A DNA stretch of 64,000 nt from Vibrio sp. CB1-14 (GCF_040412085.2 NZ_CP115921.1:1116001-1180000), one strand, 5' to 3'. Numbered from the stretch's first letter, positions 18,335 through 28,624 are shown. The notes: generated from the sequence alone by a model not told the origin. Translations and numbers: made by a program.

Positions 18335-18916
18335 TTACACCAACTGGCTAAGCGCTTCCAATGCAGAGGCTCTATTTTCAGCCGCTGGTTCATCACCCAT
18401 GTTCAGCGCTTCCGCATAGACAAACTCTACGTCTGTCATACCCAAGAAGCCAAGAATCGTCGCTAAGTAATCATGCATGCTATCTCTTTGCGTATCTTTG
18501 TGAATGCCACCGCGAGTAGTCAAAACAACGACTTTTTTGTTGTCGATAAGACCAACAGGGCCTGTCTCTGTGTATTTAAAGGTGACGCCTGCACGAGCAA
18601 TAAGATCGAAGTAATTCTTAAGCTGCGTTGGGATCATGAAGTTATACATTGGCGCAGCAATCACGACGGTATCTGCCTCCTTAAGCTCAGTAATCAATGA
18701 ATCAGACAGTTCAACGATCTGTTTTAGCTCGTCTGATAGATCGTCACCGGCGCTGCGAAGGGCTGTTGCTACTGCCATGTCCAAAACCGGCACTGGCTCA
18801 GCAGCAAGATCGCGTGTTGTTACGTTTGGCTTACCTTCGATTGCTTGTGCAATGATTTGATTAGACTGTGAATAGTCGCCAAGAATGCTGGATTTTAAAA
18901 CAAGTGTATTCGACAT
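18335..18916 (-). CDS. azoR: FMN-dependent NADH:quinone / azo oxidoreductase
   Basis: 193-aa flavodoxin-fold enzyme that reduces quinones and azo compounds with NADH. The FMN-binding start [12 protein letters not shown] (about 8-19), the loop [22 protein letters not shown] (split near residues 95-116) and TTRGGIH (about 140) are characteristic. It is cytosolic. The ribosome site GAGAGGA lies upstream. It is monocistronic. Confidence 0.92.
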   Translation of the reverse strand: MSNTLVLKSSILGDYSQSNQIIAQAIEGKPNVTTRDLAAEPVPVLDMAVATALRSAGDDLSDELKQIVELSDSLITELKEADTVVIAAPMYNFMIPTQLKNYFDLIARAGVTFKYTETGPVGLIDNKKVVVLTTRGGIHKDTQRDSMHDYLATILGFLGMTDVEFVYAEALNMGDEPAAENRASALEALSQLV

Positions 18917-19120
18917 GGGGTTATCCTCTCTATCAGAAGCAACGTCTGCTTCTCAATCTATGGGGTCAGTTTAGACACTGGGGTGATGTTGTATAAGGCG
19001 GTTTGTTTGAGCATCTAGTTCGAAAAATTTGAACACATCTATGCCCATACAAAAAGTGGCACTATTTGTGCTCGGTTACACATAGCATTTGTAACTTAAT
19101 TCAACTTTTTGGAGGTTCCC

Positions 19121-19357
19121 ATGACGAAATGGTTTCCACTTATTACCGTGATTTCTTTGAGCCTAGCTTTAATTCTAGGAGTGATGATCTACTTTTTTGG
19201 TATGCAAGCTATTGTAATTACGGCATCTGAATGGAAAAACGCATGGTTCGTGATCATGATGCACGTACTCTGGTTTTTCTCATGTTTGTTTGTCGCGATC
19301 TATAGCATTGAGTCATTCCTTACCAAGGTGAAGATGCACTTCACCCGTGCAGTGTGA
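19121..19357 (+). CDS. Small two-helix membrane protein, unknown
   Basis: 78-aa protein with two hydrophobic segments (about residues 5-25 and 41-63) and basic residues at the C-terminus. I do not recognise a family. The start at ATG 19121 is supported by GGAGG at 19111-19115, 5 nt away. The frame is formally open from 19109. It stands alone between azoR and a LysR gene. Confidence 0.7.
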   Translation: MTKWFPLITVISLSLALILGVMIYFFGMQAIVITASEWKNAWFVIMMHVLWFFSCLFVAIYSIESFLTKVKMHFTRAV

Positions 19358-19416
19358 CCATTTTAGGGCAACGATGCTGTGTGGTACGTCTGTTAGAAGC
19401 GCTTTGATGGAATGGA

Positions 19417-20307
19417 TTACGACTCCTCGTTCGATTGCGCGAGACGCATTTTAATGTAATCGAGAAACAGTTTGGTTCGCGTGTGGTCGTAGTCGAGTTT
19501 GGGGTAGTAGGCGTAGACTGTCGAGTCCATGGCTTGGATCTCTGGCAGTACGCGAATCAAGGCGCCAGATTTGACATCTTCTTTGATCATGATGTCATTG
19601 CTAATGAGCACACCCATGCCGCTTTTGGCCGCGTAAAACAGCGCTTCTGGATTGGTGGTCGCAAAGTTTCCAGAAAGCATGATGCGCTGGTTCTTGGAAA
19701 TTTTGTATTCTCGTTGCGGGCGCTCTCCCCAAATCAAAATGTTGTGCTGCTTGAGTGATTCCACCGTTTGTGGCTCACCAAACTTAGCAATGTAGGAAGG
19801 GGCGGCGTAAAAGCCAATTCTTTGCTCAAACAGTGGGGTTTGTTTAATACTGAGAGTATTGAGGGTGTCGAGCTCTCGGCTGATGAATACATCCAGGTTG
19901 CTGTCAGGCATCGCACCAGGAACCGTAGTGGTGAGCTGGATCCGAATGTCTGGATATTGGATAAGAAAATCGTTGAGATATTGAACTAGGAATTTAGATC
20001 CAACGGCAATGGTTGCGCCGATTTTTAGAAGTCCTGCTGGCGTCTCATTGACGGATCGAGTTTCATCGATAATGGACTGAAATCGGTCAAGCGAGTCCTT
20101 GGCGCGCTGGTAGAAAAGGGCACCCGCTTCGGTTTGGGTCACTGAGCGAGTAGTGCGTTTGAGAAGCTGTACCCCAATGCGTTCTTCAAGCCAGTGAACC
20201 CGCTTGCTGATGGCTGAGCTGGTGGTATTGAGACGGCGAGCTGCGCCGTTGAAGCTTCCTTCTTCGACTACTCGAATGTAAGTGTTGATACACGAAATCC
20301 AATCCAT
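19417..20307 (-). CDS. LysR-family transcriptional regulator
   Basis: 296 aa, N-terminal winged helix-turn-helix (ARRLNTTSSAISKRVHWLEERIG, split over residues 22-44) and a substrate-binding effector domain. It is transcribed divergently from a Bcr/CflA efflux gene 83 bp away, which it probably controls. Confidence 0.9.
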   Translation of the reverse strand: MDWISCINTYIRVVEEGSFNGAARRLNTTSSAISKRVHWLEERIGVQLLKRTTRSVTQTEAGALFYQRAKDSLDRFQSIIDETRSVNETPAGLLKIGATIAVGSKFLVQYLNDFLIQYPDIRIQLTTTVPGAMPDSNLDVFISRELDTLNTLSIKQTPLFEQRIGFYAAPSYIAKFGEPQTVESLKQHNILIWGERPQREYKISKNQRIMLSGNFATTNPEALFYAAKSGMGVLISNDIMIKEDVKSGALIRVLPEIQAMDSTVYAYYPKLDYDHTRTKLFLDYIKMRLAQSNEES

Positions 20308-20390
20308 ATTCAGCCTCTTATTATTTCCTAACAGGACGTATTCTGTTTCCTTTATGGTGTATTATCAATGATTCATACGCAATATAGAAT
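20308..20390. promoter_or_regulatory. Divergent promoter region of LysR and Bcr/CflA genes
   Basis: 83 bp between two divergent starts, AT-rich, with several T-N11-A matches as LysR proteins prefer. No single operator can be chosen by eye. Confidence 0.35.
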
Positions 20391-21608
20391 GTGTGTATGA
20401 ATAAAACAAAGCCAAAATCATTCAATAAAACACCAATGCTGCTTGCGATGATGATCATTGCAACGGGGCAAGTTGGTGTCAGTATTTATCTGCCTTCACT
20501 GCCTCTCATTAGTGAGTCACTTGCGGTGGGTCATGCCGACGTTCAAATGCTGGTGACCTTGTTTTTGGTCGGGTTTGGTCTGTCACAACTCTTCTATGAG
20601 CCTTTGTCAGATGCTATCGGCCGACGCCCAGTCTTCATTCTGGGGCAAGGTGTTTATTTGCTGGGTACCTTGCTGTGTATCGTCTTCAGTGATCACTTCG
20701 CTGTGCTTGAGTTTGGTAGGCTGTTGCAAGGCTTAGGTGCAGGCAGTGCCTCGGTGCTAGGGCGGAGTGTGCTGCGTGATAGTTATGACGGAAAGCAGCT
20801 CACCAAAGCTTTGTCTTACATCTCAGTAACGGCGTCGGTGATGCCTATTATTGCCCCAATGTTTGGCGGTTGGATCGCATTTCATTTAGATTGGGAAGCG
20901 GTGTTTGTCTTTGTGTTGGTGTACTTGGTGGCAATCTTTAGTTTGGGCTGGTTTATCCTGCCAGAAACCTTACCTTATGCACCGCGTGCCTTTAAACCTA
21001 AACAAGTCATGCAGACGTACGCTAAATTGATTGTAAACCCTCAAGTCATTGGAAGTGCGAGCTATAACTGGATCAGCTACCTTACTGCCGTGGTATCACT
21101 CAGCCTGTTTCCGTTTTTAATGCAGCACGAACTGGGTCTGACTGCAGCGGAATATGGGTCGATCATGATTATCCCATCGGCAGGCTTAATGATGGGAAGT
21201 GTCTCGCTCAATATTCTGAACCGTTACTTTTCAAACAGCTGGATCTTATTTCTAGCGATTGCCTTGTCCGCAATGGCTGGGCTTTGGCTGCTAATGGTAG
21301 AGATGACCGTATTCAATCTACTGCTATCATTCACTGTGTTGACAATTGCTCAAGGATTGTCGTTTCCAATCTCTATTGCTCTGTTACTAGGCCCACATAA
21401 GACTCAGGCGGGTTCGGTTTCGGCACTTTCAGGATCGATACAAATGGTTGTTGCAGGCGTGCTTGGTGGATTTTTAGTGGAGTATTGGGTTACTAATCAG
21501 CTGGCATTGGGACGTTTCTATCTAATGTCTGCGTTACTAATGGCGGTAGTATTGCTGATGAGCCAGGTTCGACGTTTTGGACGCAGCGTTACACCCTTAG
21601 ACAACTAG
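20391..21608 (+). CDS. Bcr/CflA-type multidrug efflux MFS transporter
   Basis: 405-aa major facilitator protein, 12 predicted helices. The motif A region reads YEPLSDAIGRRPVF (about residues 66-79). LPSLPLISESL near residue 35 and RSVLRDSYDG near 125 are typical of Bcr/CflA drug:H+ antiporters. ATG 20391 and 20397 are both possible starts. It is divergent from a LysR gene, its likely regulator. Confidence 0.88.
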   Translation: MCMNKTKPKSFNKTPMLLAMMIIATGQVGVSIYLPSLPLISESLAVGHADVQMLVTLFLVGFGLSQLFYEPLSDAIGRRPVFILGQGVYLLGTLLCIVFSDHFAVLEFGRLLQGLGAGSASVLGRSVLRDSYDGKQLTKALSYISVTASVMPIIAPMFGGWIAFHLDWEAVFVFVLVYLVAIFSLGWFILPETLPYAPRAFKPKQVMQTYAKLIVNPQVIGSASYNWISYLTAVVSLSLFPFLMQHELGLTAAEYGSIMIIPSAGLMMGSVSLNILNRYFSNSWILFLAIALSAMAGLWLLMVEMTVFNLLLSFTVLTIAQGLSFPISIALLLGPHKTQAGSVSALSGSIQMVVAGVLGGFLVEYWVTNQLALGRFYLMSALLMAVVLLMSQVRRFGRSVTPLDN

Positions 21609-21629
21609 CTTTGCCAGTGAGCCTCTAGG

Positions 21630-21669
21630 TTACAGAGCTTCTATGTCACAGAGCTTCGATGTCGCAGAG
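21630..21669. repeat. Short 16-bp tandem repeat, 2.5 copies
   Basis: Units TTACAGAGCTTCTATG, TCACAGAGCTTCGATG and the partial TCGCAGAG follow each other between two convergent genes. There are two or three mismatches between the full copies. No function seen. Confidence 0.6.
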
Positions 21670-21704
21670 ATTTGTGGTCTTTGCTCAAACCTGTCATTGA
21701 ACCA

Positions 21705-22382
21705 TTAAAGCGAAAGCGGGCCTAAATTGTTCATTTGCGTTACTACCCAGTGCGTTCGTTTGTTCACGTAATCAGACATAGGGGTAGGGCGAATTCGATA
21801 AGGGTTTGGCAGTACAACAGCAAGCTGTGCTGCCTGAATCGCGGTTAATTGAGAAGACGGTACTTTGAAAAATTGCTGACTAGCGGCCTCCACGCCATAG
21901 ATCCCAGGGCCGAATTCAATGACATTAAGATACACCTCCATAATGCGCTGCTTGCCCCAAATCACTTCTAACAGTAGCGCGATATACAGTTCATAGGCTT
22001 TTCGGATATACGTTTGACTCGGAAACAGGAATACGTTTTTGGCCGTTTGTTGGGTAATGGTACTTGCCCCACGACTCGGACCTGCCGCACCGCTGTTAGA
22101 TATGACATTCCACAGTGCAACAACATCGATACCGTTGTGATCGGGAAATCGTTGGTCTTCGGATGCTATCACCGCTTTAGGCATATTCGATGAGATGTTT
22201 TCTAGTGGCGTCCATGTTTGATGGACTTGAGCGGGGTAACCCTCCGGTGGTGACACAGTACGGGCAATCTTCCATCCCCAAATAGGTGGGTTTATGAACT
22301 TAAAGAAGATCACCAATAGCAGCGGTACGCCAAGCAGAATGCAGGTGATATTGACTGATAGCTTCTTTATCATAGTTTTCAT
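21705..22382 (-). CDS. mtgA: Monofunctional peptidoglycan glycosyltransferase
   Basis: 225-aa GT51 enzyme polymerising lipid II into glycan strands at the periplasmic face. One N-terminal membrane helix (about 10-30) is followed by the GT51 motifs EDQRFPDHNGID (catalytic Glu near residue 76), RGASTITQQTAKN, KAYELYIALLLE and WGKQRIMEVYLN. No transpeptidase domain. ATG at 22382 or 22373; neither has a clear ribosome site. Confidence 0.94.
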   Translation of the reverse strand: MKTMIKKLSVNITCILLGVPLLLVIFFKFINPPIWGWKIARTVSPPEGYPAQVHQTWTPLENISSNMPKAVIASEDQRFPDHNGIDVVALWNVISNSGAAGPSRGASTITQQTAKNVFLFPSQTYIRKAYELYIALLLEVIWGKQRIMEVYLNVIEFGPGIYGVEAASQQFFKVPSSQLTAIQAAQLAVVLPNPYRIRPTPMSDYVNKRTHWVVTQMNNLGPLSL

Positions 22383-22546
22383 TATGTTAAGAATTGTCTA
22401 GGCTATTGCTTAGTGTAGAGCTGATTCTTGTTGGGTGCAAAAGAGCGGCTTCAATTTGTGGTGCCGAGTTGAACTAACCGCAAGGCATGTCGTCTAAAAA
22501 CTCAGTTTAGCTTTGACGTAATACCGACCTTAAACAAGGAAATCAT

Positions 22547-23191
22547 ATGTTAGTAAAGGCCACACCCTATTTTCTTGCCGCCTGTTTGGCACTCTCCCCT
22601 AACGCATTTGCAGCAGAAGAAACGACCTCAGAGGAAAAAGCACAAGATACAAGTCATGACAGCAATTCAAAGGGTGCTGAATCAAGTAGCAAATATGAGG
22701 CGACACTCAATAAGTTCAAACAAGCCCCAGCAACCTTACCATTTTTTGAAAACGCTTACGGCTACGCGGTATTCCCGACTGTCGGCAAGGGCGGCTTCGG
22801 TATTGGCGGTTCCTATGGTGAAGGGCAAGTGTACCAACAAGGTATGCATGTGGGCGATTCAACATTGGCGCAGCTAAGTATTGGATTGCAACTTGGAGCC
22901 CAGGCTTACAGCGAAATTATTTTCTTTGAGAGCAAGGCGGATTACTACGCATTCACCAGCGGCAGCTTTGAATTTGGCGCGCAAGCTTCCGCTGTGGCTC
23001 TGACATTAGGCGCGAGTGCGCAAGCGGGTTCTACTGGTGCTGGAGCACAAGCGGGCGATAAGCAAAGTCAGGCGACTTACATTAATGGGATGGCGGTGTT
23101 TACTATGACCAAGGGCGGTCTAATGTATGAAGCATCTATTGGCGGTCAGGGCTTCTCGTTTGCCCCAAACAACAATTACGACGCTAACTAG
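22547..23191 (+). CDS. YSC84/SYLF-domain exported protein
   Basis: 214 aa with a signal peptide cleaved after AFA (residues 1-23), then an acidic/Ser-rich linker and the lipid-binding YSC84 (SYLF) domain starting near FFENAYGYAVFPTVGKGGFG. The C-terminal half is Gly/Ala-rich. Bacterial members are periplasmic or outer-membrane-associated with unknown role. Ribosome site AAGGAA. Monocistronic. Confidence 0.82.
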   Translation: MLVKATPYFLAACLALSPNAFAAEETTSEEKAQDTSHDSNSKGAESSSKYEATLNKFKQAPATLPFFENAYGYAVFPTVGKGGFGIGGSYGEGQVYQQGMHVGDSTLAQLSIGLQLGAQAYSEIIFFESKADYYAFTSGSFEFGAQASAVALTLGASAQAGSTGAGAQAGDKQSQATYINGMAVFTMTKGGLMYEASIGGQGFSFAPNNNYDAN

Positions 23192-23270
23192 TTAAACGTT
23201 GATCAACGGCGCCGCATTTCTCTAATGGCAAAGTGCAATGGGAAAGCGGCGTCGGTATCAAAAAAAAGGA

Positions 23271-24176
23271 TTAGTGAGCAGTAAGCTGCTCAGCACCGCG
23301 CAACATCGCTTCAATCAGTTCGCCCGCGTTAAATTTCACTAATGCTTCATGAGCACCCACCTGATGAGCACGTTCGGTACACATTTCACTAGATAACGAC
23401 GTATGCAGTATGCGATATGCATGTCCCAATTTGGGGTCATTTTGTACTTCAAATGCTAACTCATAGCCATCTAACCCTGGCATTTCAATATCGCTCACAA
23501 GAATGTCGATAGCATCGTTTTGCTCAGCTTTATTGCGCATAAAGGTGAGCGCGCTGTTGCCGTCTTTGCAAATATCGAACGGAATATTAATTTGGTTAAG
23601 TGCATCGCCAAGCTGCTTCCGGGCAATAGAAGAGTCATCAACCAGCAAGATGTTGAGTGCTTTAATTCGCTCCCTCTGCACATCGGTGAGCATAGGAATT
23701 TTGGTATCGGCGTATTGTGGGTAAATCTTAGATAGCAACAGCTCCACATCCAGCAGTTGGACGATTTGGTCGTTGAAGCGTGTCACGCCAGTGACAAACA
23801 CATTTTTGCCGCTGCTCTCGGGGGCGGGTTCAATCGACTTCCAATCACATTCGATGATTTTGTCTATCTCTCGCACCATGAAGGCTACGACGGTACGTAG
23901 GCAGTCTGTAACGACTAGATAGGTACTACTGTACTCTTCTGGCGCAATAGGACGAAAACCGATAGCCGCTGCCATATCAATCACGGGCACCGTCAGGCCG
24001 CGAATACTCACCGTTCCTACCACGTGTTGATGTGAGTAGGGGATCTGTGTTGTCGGCATGAAAGGAACGATCTCACGTACCTTGAGTGTGCCGATGGCAA
24101 AGCGCTGCTTTTGCATGTTGAGGGTAAACAACAACATGCCCTGTGATTGATTTGCCTTACTGATGGTTGCTTTCAT
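23271..24176 (-). CDS. cheV: Chemotaxis coupling protein CheV
   Basis: 301-aa CheW-receiver fusion that couples chemoreceptors to CheA. The CheW domain covers about residues 12-150 (FAIGTLKVREIVPF) and the receiver about 170-300, with acidic pocket LLVDDS and phospho-Asp in LVSDIEMPGLDGYE. The frame is open for 47 codons further upstream, but MKATISKANQSQG at ATG 24176 is the normal start. Monocistronic, away from other che genes. Confidence 0.9.
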   Translation of the reverse strand: MKATISKANQSQGMLLFTLNMQKQRFAIGTLKVREIVPFMPTTQIPYSHQHVVGTVSIRGLTVPVIDMAAAIGFRPIAPEEYSSTYLVVTDCLRTVVAFMVREIDKIIECDWKSIEPAPESSGKNVFVTGVTRFNDQIVQLLDVELLLSKIYPQYADTKIPMLTDVQRERIKALNILLVDDSSIARKQLGDALNQINIPFDICKDGNSALTFMRNKAEQNDAIDILVSDIEMPGLDGYELAFEVQNDPKLGHAYRILHTSLSSEMCTERAHQVGAHEALVKFNAGELIEAMLRGAEQLTAH

Positions 24177-24354
24177 TATATCGCTTTCTCTATTTGCCAA
24201 TAGATTGATTTTATAAACTTTCCTAGCAAATGTTAATGCGGCAGTTGCTCGAAAAACTTTAGTTGCGCGAAAAGTAAACGTGATTTGCATCTCGTTTTGA
24301 ATTACACTCAGCGCCACTTATCATCCCATAGTCGAATAAAGATCGAGGCAACCC

Positions 24355-24633
24355 ATGGCGAGAACTGCGGCAGCACTTCACATTTTGGTTAAACACAAAG
24401 AGCAAGCTGAAGATATTATCAAACAGCTGAAGAAAGGTGCTAAGTTCCAAACACTTGCGAAAAAGTACTCTACTTGCCCATCAGGCAAAAAAGGCGGCGA
24501 CTTAGGCGAGTTCCGTAAAGGCCAAATGGTACCTCAATTTGATAAGGTTTGCTTCACGGGCGAGACGTTAGTACCACACTTGGTGAAGACTAAGTTTGGT
24601 TGGCATGTGGTGAAGGTTCTGTATAGAACTTAA
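24355..24633 (+). CDS. ppiC: Parvulin-type peptidyl-prolyl isomerase
   Basis: 92-aa single-domain cytosolic rotamase. [16 protein letters not shown] opens the fold. [13 protein letters not shown] (about 41-53) and [11 protein letters not shown] (residues 80-90) are the parvulin signatures. Length matches E. coli PpiC. Followed by a strong hairpin. Confidence 0.92.
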   Translation: MARTAAALHILVKHKEQAEDIIKQLKKGAKFQTLAKKYSTCPSGKKGGDLGEFRKGQMVPQFDKVCFTGETLVPHLVKTKFGWHVVKVLYRT

Positions 24634-24675
24634 GTCCTTCGAGCATTCTCGCTAAACAGAGACGTTCAAATACAA

Positions 24676-24704
24676 AATAGCCCGCGTATTAAGCGCGGGC
24701 TATT
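24676..24704. terminator. Terminator between ppiC and guaD
   Basis: AATAGCCCGCG (24676-24686), 7-nt loop, CGCGGGCTATT (24694-24704). Strong GC stem between convergent genes; usable from both sides. Confidence 0.75.
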
Positions 24705-24748
24705 ACTTTCTATACTACCTTGCTATGCAAACCATGCAGGCATTGAAG

Positions 24749-26095
24749 CTACTTCACTTTTCGACCATTGACCCAAACCGATGAAATCGCCGGTTCGGTG
24801 GTGTGCACAATGATTTTCTCTAAGATGTCTTGCTCGCTATCGAGATCATCATAAACGCGAACTTGGCTACCTTGGGTGTTGCTATCAACCACAAGTGCGT
24901 CGAAGCAGTATCCGGGCTTGAATACGCCAACAGGTAAATCAAGCGTCAGGCCACCGCCATGAGTCGCAAGCCAGAATGCTTCCACGAATGACACGCGCGT
25001 GTTTGCTTCGCCGCGCTGTTCCATGATATGGGTATTCGTGCCCGCTTCGCGCACGCGAGAGTGACTCACTGCATCTAAGGCCGCATGGAAGATTGAAGGC
25101 AGTGGTCCGCCGGATAAATCGGAGCCTAGACCGACATGAAGGTCTTTATCGAGAGCTTCTCTTAGTGGAAATGCTGCATCGGCAAAGTACATGTTGGAGA
25201 GTGGGCAGTGCGCAATGCCTGCGCCAACAGATTTGATGGTCTCTTTATCACTTTCACTGAGAAAGATTGAGTGGGCGAGCACCGTTTTACGAGTCAGTAG
25301 TCCTGTTTCGTTGTACAACTCAACATCCGTTTTTTGATAGGCTTGTTCTGTGAAATCTCGAGCCCAATCGCTTTCTGAGGCGTGAGTTTGCACGTGGCAT
25401 TGATAGTGGGAAACCAGTTTGCCCAAACCTTCTAGTAGTGCTTTGGTTGATGTCGGTACAAAGCGAGGTGTGACGACGGGATAAACCAGTCCTTGCTGTG
25501 CATCTATTTCATTCACATTTTGGATGAAAGCTTCTGCGTCAGAGAGCGCTTGCTGCGTTGATGATTCAACGTAGTAATCCGGACACATCGACTTTTCATC
25601 CATAGAGATTTTTCCGACCAGCGCGCGCTGTCCTTTCTCTTTACACACACGCGCAAGGTATTCTGATGGTGCACTGTCAATTGTGGCAAAGTACATGGCG
25701 GTTGTGGTGCCATGTGCAAGCAGTGTGTCTACTAATTCTGGGTAAATTCGAGCGGCAAATGTGAGATCACTGTAGCTGCTCTCTAGTGGAAAAGTGTACT
25801 GGTTTAGCCAATCATGCAGCGGAAGATCCAGCCCTTTGCCTGCTTGAGGCCATTGCGGTGCGTGAGTATGAAGATCAACGAGACCCGGCAGCAAGTATTG
25901 ATGGTCGGCTAAGCGCGTTAAGCTACTATTATTTTCGTGTTGTTCGACGAGCTGCGTGTAGTCTGAATGATTGGGTGATAATACTTGGGTAATCATTCCC
26001 AAACCATCAATTTCAATACACGCCTGTTCGATATAGTCGAATGTCCCTTTGATTGGGGCATGATAAAGATTGGCAACAAAGGCTTGATTTGTCAT
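24749..26095 (-). CDS. guaD: Guanine deaminase
   Basis: 448-aa amidohydrolase turning guanine into xanthine. Zinc ligands lie in PGLVDLHTHAPQW, a later His in THASESDWAR, and GLGSDLSGG; HCPLSNMYF is a guanine deaminase signature. Start ATG 26095 has AGGA 6 nt upstream; the frame is open 28 codons further. It lies downstream of nupC-deoD behind their terminator, so it is probably transcribed separately but belongs to the same purine salvage block. Confidence 0.92.
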   Translation of the reverse strand: MTNQAFVANLYHAPIKGTFDYIEQACIEIDGLGMITQVLSPNHSDYTQLVEQHENNSSLTRLADHQYLLPGLVDLHTHAPQWPQAGKGLDLPLHDWLNQYTFPLESSYSDLTFAARIYPELVDTLLAHGTTTAMYFATIDSAPSEYLARVCKEKGQRALVGKISMDEKSMCPDYYVESSTQQALSDAEAFIQNVNEIDAQQGLVYPVVTPRFVPTSTKALLEGLGKLVSHYQCHVQTHASESDWARDFTEQAYQKTDVELYNETGLLTRKTVLAHSIFLSESDKETIKSVGAGIAHCPLSNMYFADAAFPLREALDKDLHVGLGSDLSGGPLPSIFHAALDAVSHSRVREAGTNTHIMEQRGEANTRVSFVEAFWLATHGGGLTLDLPVGVFKPGYCFDALVVDSNTQGSQVRVYDDLDSEQDILEKIIVHTTEPAISSVWVNGRKVK

Positions 26096-26162
26096 CTCAG
26101 TTCCTAAAACCGTATGGCTAAAATACGACTTATCTAAAAAGTGGCTTTTCAATAGCGAGCCA

Positions 26163-26190
26163 TTAAAAAGCCCAGCCAAATGCTGGGCTT
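26163..26190 (-). terminator. Rho-independent terminator of nupC-deoD
   Basis: On the minus strand AAGCCCAGC, loop ATTTG, GCTGGGCTT followed by TTTAATG. Stem 9 bp with a U-run, 9 nt after the deoD stop. Confidence 0.85.
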
Positions 26191-26198
26191 GATAATGA

Positions 26199-26909
26199 TT
26201 ACAGCGTCAACGCGGTTTTTAGCGCCACGTTAATCATTTCGTGCAGCTCTGTGCGACGTTCATCAGCGGTGAGGTGTTCACCTTTAGTGATGTGGTCGGT
26301 CACTGTGCACATTGCAATTGCTTTACAGCCATTTTCAGCAGCACATGAGTAAAGCGCGTTCACTTCCATTTCTACACCTAGTACGCCGTACTTAGCCATA
26401 AGCTCGTACATATCGAAATCTGGGCGATAGAATAGATCAGAAGAGAACACCTGACCCACACGGTAGCTCATGTCGGTTTCGCTTAGCACGGATACACAGT
26501 TTTGCAGCATGTTGAAGTCAGCGAGCGCGGCGTAGTCGTGATCACGAAAACGAATACGGTTGATTTTAGAGTCGGTCGATGCACCCATCGCGACGATAAC
26601 GTCTTTCAGTTTTACATCGTCGTGAATGGCACCACAGCTGCCGATTCGAATGAAGTTTTTAACGCCGAACTCAGTCATTAACTCATGAAAGTAGATCGTT
26701 GCTGAAGGTCCACCCATACCGTGAGCCATAACAGAGATCTCTTTACCTTGGTAAGTGCCGGTATAGCCGTATACGTTGCGAACATCGCTCACCAAACGCG
26801 GATTTTCTAGGTAAGTTTCAGCAATCAACTTAGCGCGAAGTGGGTCACCTGGCATTAGAATCGTTTCTGCAAAGTCACCTTTGTTCGCATTAATATGTGG
26901 AGTAGGCAT
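26199..26909 (-). CDS. deoD: Purine nucleoside phosphorylase
   Basis: 236-aa hexameric PNP (trimeric dimer type), splitting purine (deoxy)nucleosides with phosphate. The phosphate and nucleoside motifs GDPLRAK (about 21-27), IRIGSCGAI (about 86) and EMEVNALYS (about 180) are present. Ribosome site AAGGA. It lies 12 bp after nupC on the same strand, forming an uptake-cleavage operon. Confidence 0.95.
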   Translation of the reverse strand: MPTPHINANKGDFAETILMPGDPLRAKLIAETYLENPRLVSDVRNVYGYTGTYQGKEISVMAHGMGGPSATIYFHELMTEFGVKNFIRIGSCGAIHDDVKLKDVIVAMGASTDSKINRIRFRDHDYAALADFNMLQNCVSVLSETDMSYRVGQVFSSDLFYRPDFDMYELMAKYGVLGVEMEVNALYSCAAENGCKAIAMCTVTDHITKGEHLTADERRTELHEMINVALKTALTL

Positions 26910-26920
26910 GGAGTTTTTCC

Positions 26921-28141
26921 TTAAGACAGAGTGATAAGCAGGCCAGCGATAGTGCCTGACATTAAGTTCGCTAGAATGGCGCCAAATAGTACACGTGAGC
27001 CAATTTCAACAAGCAGAGGACGACGCTCTGGGTTCATAGCGCCAATACCGCCAATCACCATGGCGAGCGAGCCAATGTTGGCAAAGCCGCACAGGCTAAA
27101 GGCAATGATAGCTTGAGTCTTTGCTGACAAGGTTTCGCTGACTTCAACAAAGCTCATGTAAGCAACAAATTCGTTTACAGCAATCTTCTTACCAATAAGA
27201 GCGCCTGCGGTAACCGCTTCGCTCCATGGCACACCCATTAGGAATGTAAGTGGTGACAGGATGTAGCCAATAATCAGTTCAAGGCTCGCATTCTCGAAGC
27301 CAGCAAGGCCACCAAGACCGGAGATAATACCGTTAAGTAGTGCCACTAACGCAACAAAAGAAATGACGAGTGCGGTTACGGTTGCTGCTTGGTGCATACC
27401 GACCAGAGAGCCCTCAGTAATGGCATCGAGAAGCGATTTTGGAGCGTCTTTGTCATCAACTTTAATGGCTTTGTCAGTGGTAACTTCCTCTGTTTGTGGA
27501 CACAGTAGCTTTGCAAACAGCAGGCCTGCGGGCGCAGTCATAAAACATGCAGTAATAATGTACTTTGGATCCACCCCTAAGCTGATATAACCAATCATGG
27601 TGCCGCCAGCGACACTTGCTAGACCGCCTGTCATCACAGCGAATAGCTCTGAACGAGTCATATTTTTGACGAGTGGACGAATCATAGATGGCGCTTCAAT
27701 AGGACCAACGAAGATGTTTGCGGTTGCGCTAAGTGATTCTGCTTTTGACGTGCCAAGTACCTTGGTTAGTACACCACCAATTACGTTGATCAGCGTTTGC
27801 ATGATGTTGAGGTAATACAATGCCGAAATAAGTGCCGAAATAAAGATGATGACGCAAAGTACGTTGATAACGAAAATGAAGCCCATTTCGAACTTACCTA
27901 AGCCGCCAAAAGCGAACGCTAGACCTTCATTAGCGTAGGAAATAACGTGATTGACGCCATTCGACATGCCTTGCAAAATTTGCTCACCAAGGGGGACAAA
28001 CATAACGAAGGCACCAAAACTAATTTGTGCAGTTAGGGCAAGTAGGACAGTACGTTTATTGATGGCTTGACGGTTTTCAGAGAAAAGAAAACCAACGGAT
28101 AGCAGTGCGATGATTCCGACAATGCTCATAAGTAGTGACAT
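26921..28141 (-). CDS. nupC: NupC-type concentrative nucleoside transporter
   Basis: 406-aa CNT-family symporter with roughly ten helices and paired hairpins. Signatures are [15 protein letters not shown] (about residues 142-156), [15 protein letters not shown] and [15 protein letters not shown] [13 protein letters not shown]. It imports nucleosides with a cation (Na+ or H+). First gene of the deoD operon; ribosome site AAGAG 7 nt from ATG. Confidence 0.93.
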   Translation of the reverse strand: MSLLMSIVGIIALLSVGFLFSENRQAINKRTVLLALTAQISFGAFVMFVPLGEQILQGMSNGVNHVISYANEGLAFAFGGLGKFEMGFIFVINVLCVIIFISALISALYYLNIMQTLINVIGGVLTKVLGTSKAESLSATANIFVGPIEAPSMIRPLVKNMTRSELFAVMTGGLASVAGGTMIGYISLGVDPKYIITACFMTAPAGLLFAKLLCPQTEEVTTDKAIKVDDKDAPKSLLDAITEGSLVGMHQAATVTALVISFVALVALLNGIISGLGGLAGFENASLELIIGYILSPLTFLMGVPWSEAVTAGALIGKKIAVNEFVAYMSFVEVSETLSAKTQAIIAFSLCGFANIGSLAMVIGGIGAMNPERRPLLVEIGSRVLFGAILANLMSGTIAGLLITLS

Positions 28142-28234
28142 GATACAACTCTTTCATGTGTTACCTAGCAATGTCCGTATTAAATAGGTAGTAATAAATC
28201 TAAGTGGCGCACTTGTCTCAGCGATTAAGTGCGT

Positions 28235-28249
28235 GTGTAAAAATTACAC
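28235..28249. promoter_or_regulatory. Perfect palindrome upstream of nupC
   Basis: GTGTAA-AAA-TTACAC, 94 bp before the nupC start. A likely protein-binding site or part of the promoter. It does not match the consensus of CytR, CRP, PurR or TyrR closely enough to name the factor. Confidence 0.4.
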
Positions 28250-28624
28250 TCACTGATCAGACTTATTGGCATAAGAGCAGATATGGATTCGAGTCATTTT
28301 ATAGCGGAGCATTATTGGTGCTCTGTAGAAACGCTTCACCCTATCTGAAGCTTATACAAAATGCCTGACAGTAAGTCCCCAATTTGGGGTGAGCGGATTC
28401 TATAGAAAGGTTTTTGCGATTGCAACCGTTTGCTTTTTTCTATTTCAACGGTTTGAGAAATTTCTGCGTTCAACTCTGGCATTCTTGAATCGTAAACTTT
28501 ATGATGCGCGACCAAGATACGGGATCGTGCGCGCTGATGTCAGTTATGCAGATTGGCTGCGGATAAGTTAGACTCTGAATATCCAGCGTTTGTCCCCATC
28601 ATTTACCATAAAAAGGTCCATGCC
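28250..28624. other. Non-coding stretch between nupC and yibL
   Basis: About 375 bp with two further symmetries: GCTTCA-N7-TGAAGC (28333-28351) and CCCCAATTTGGGG (28377-28389). It must contain the yibL promoter and the upstream part of the nupC regulatory region. The short open frame at 28389-28571 has no ribosome site or family resemblance and is not called. Confidence 0.4.

Noticed and set aside
28235..28249. HexR-, CytR- or TyrR-type operator upstream of nupC
   Set aside because: GTGTAA-AAA-TTACAC has the wrong spacing for HexR (TGTAAT-N3-ATTACA) and TyrR, and does not match CytR/CRP half-sites; kept only as an unnamed palindrome.
28389..28571. 60-codon frame upstream of yibL
   Set aside because: No ribosome site; overlaps a palindrome and probably promoter DNA.
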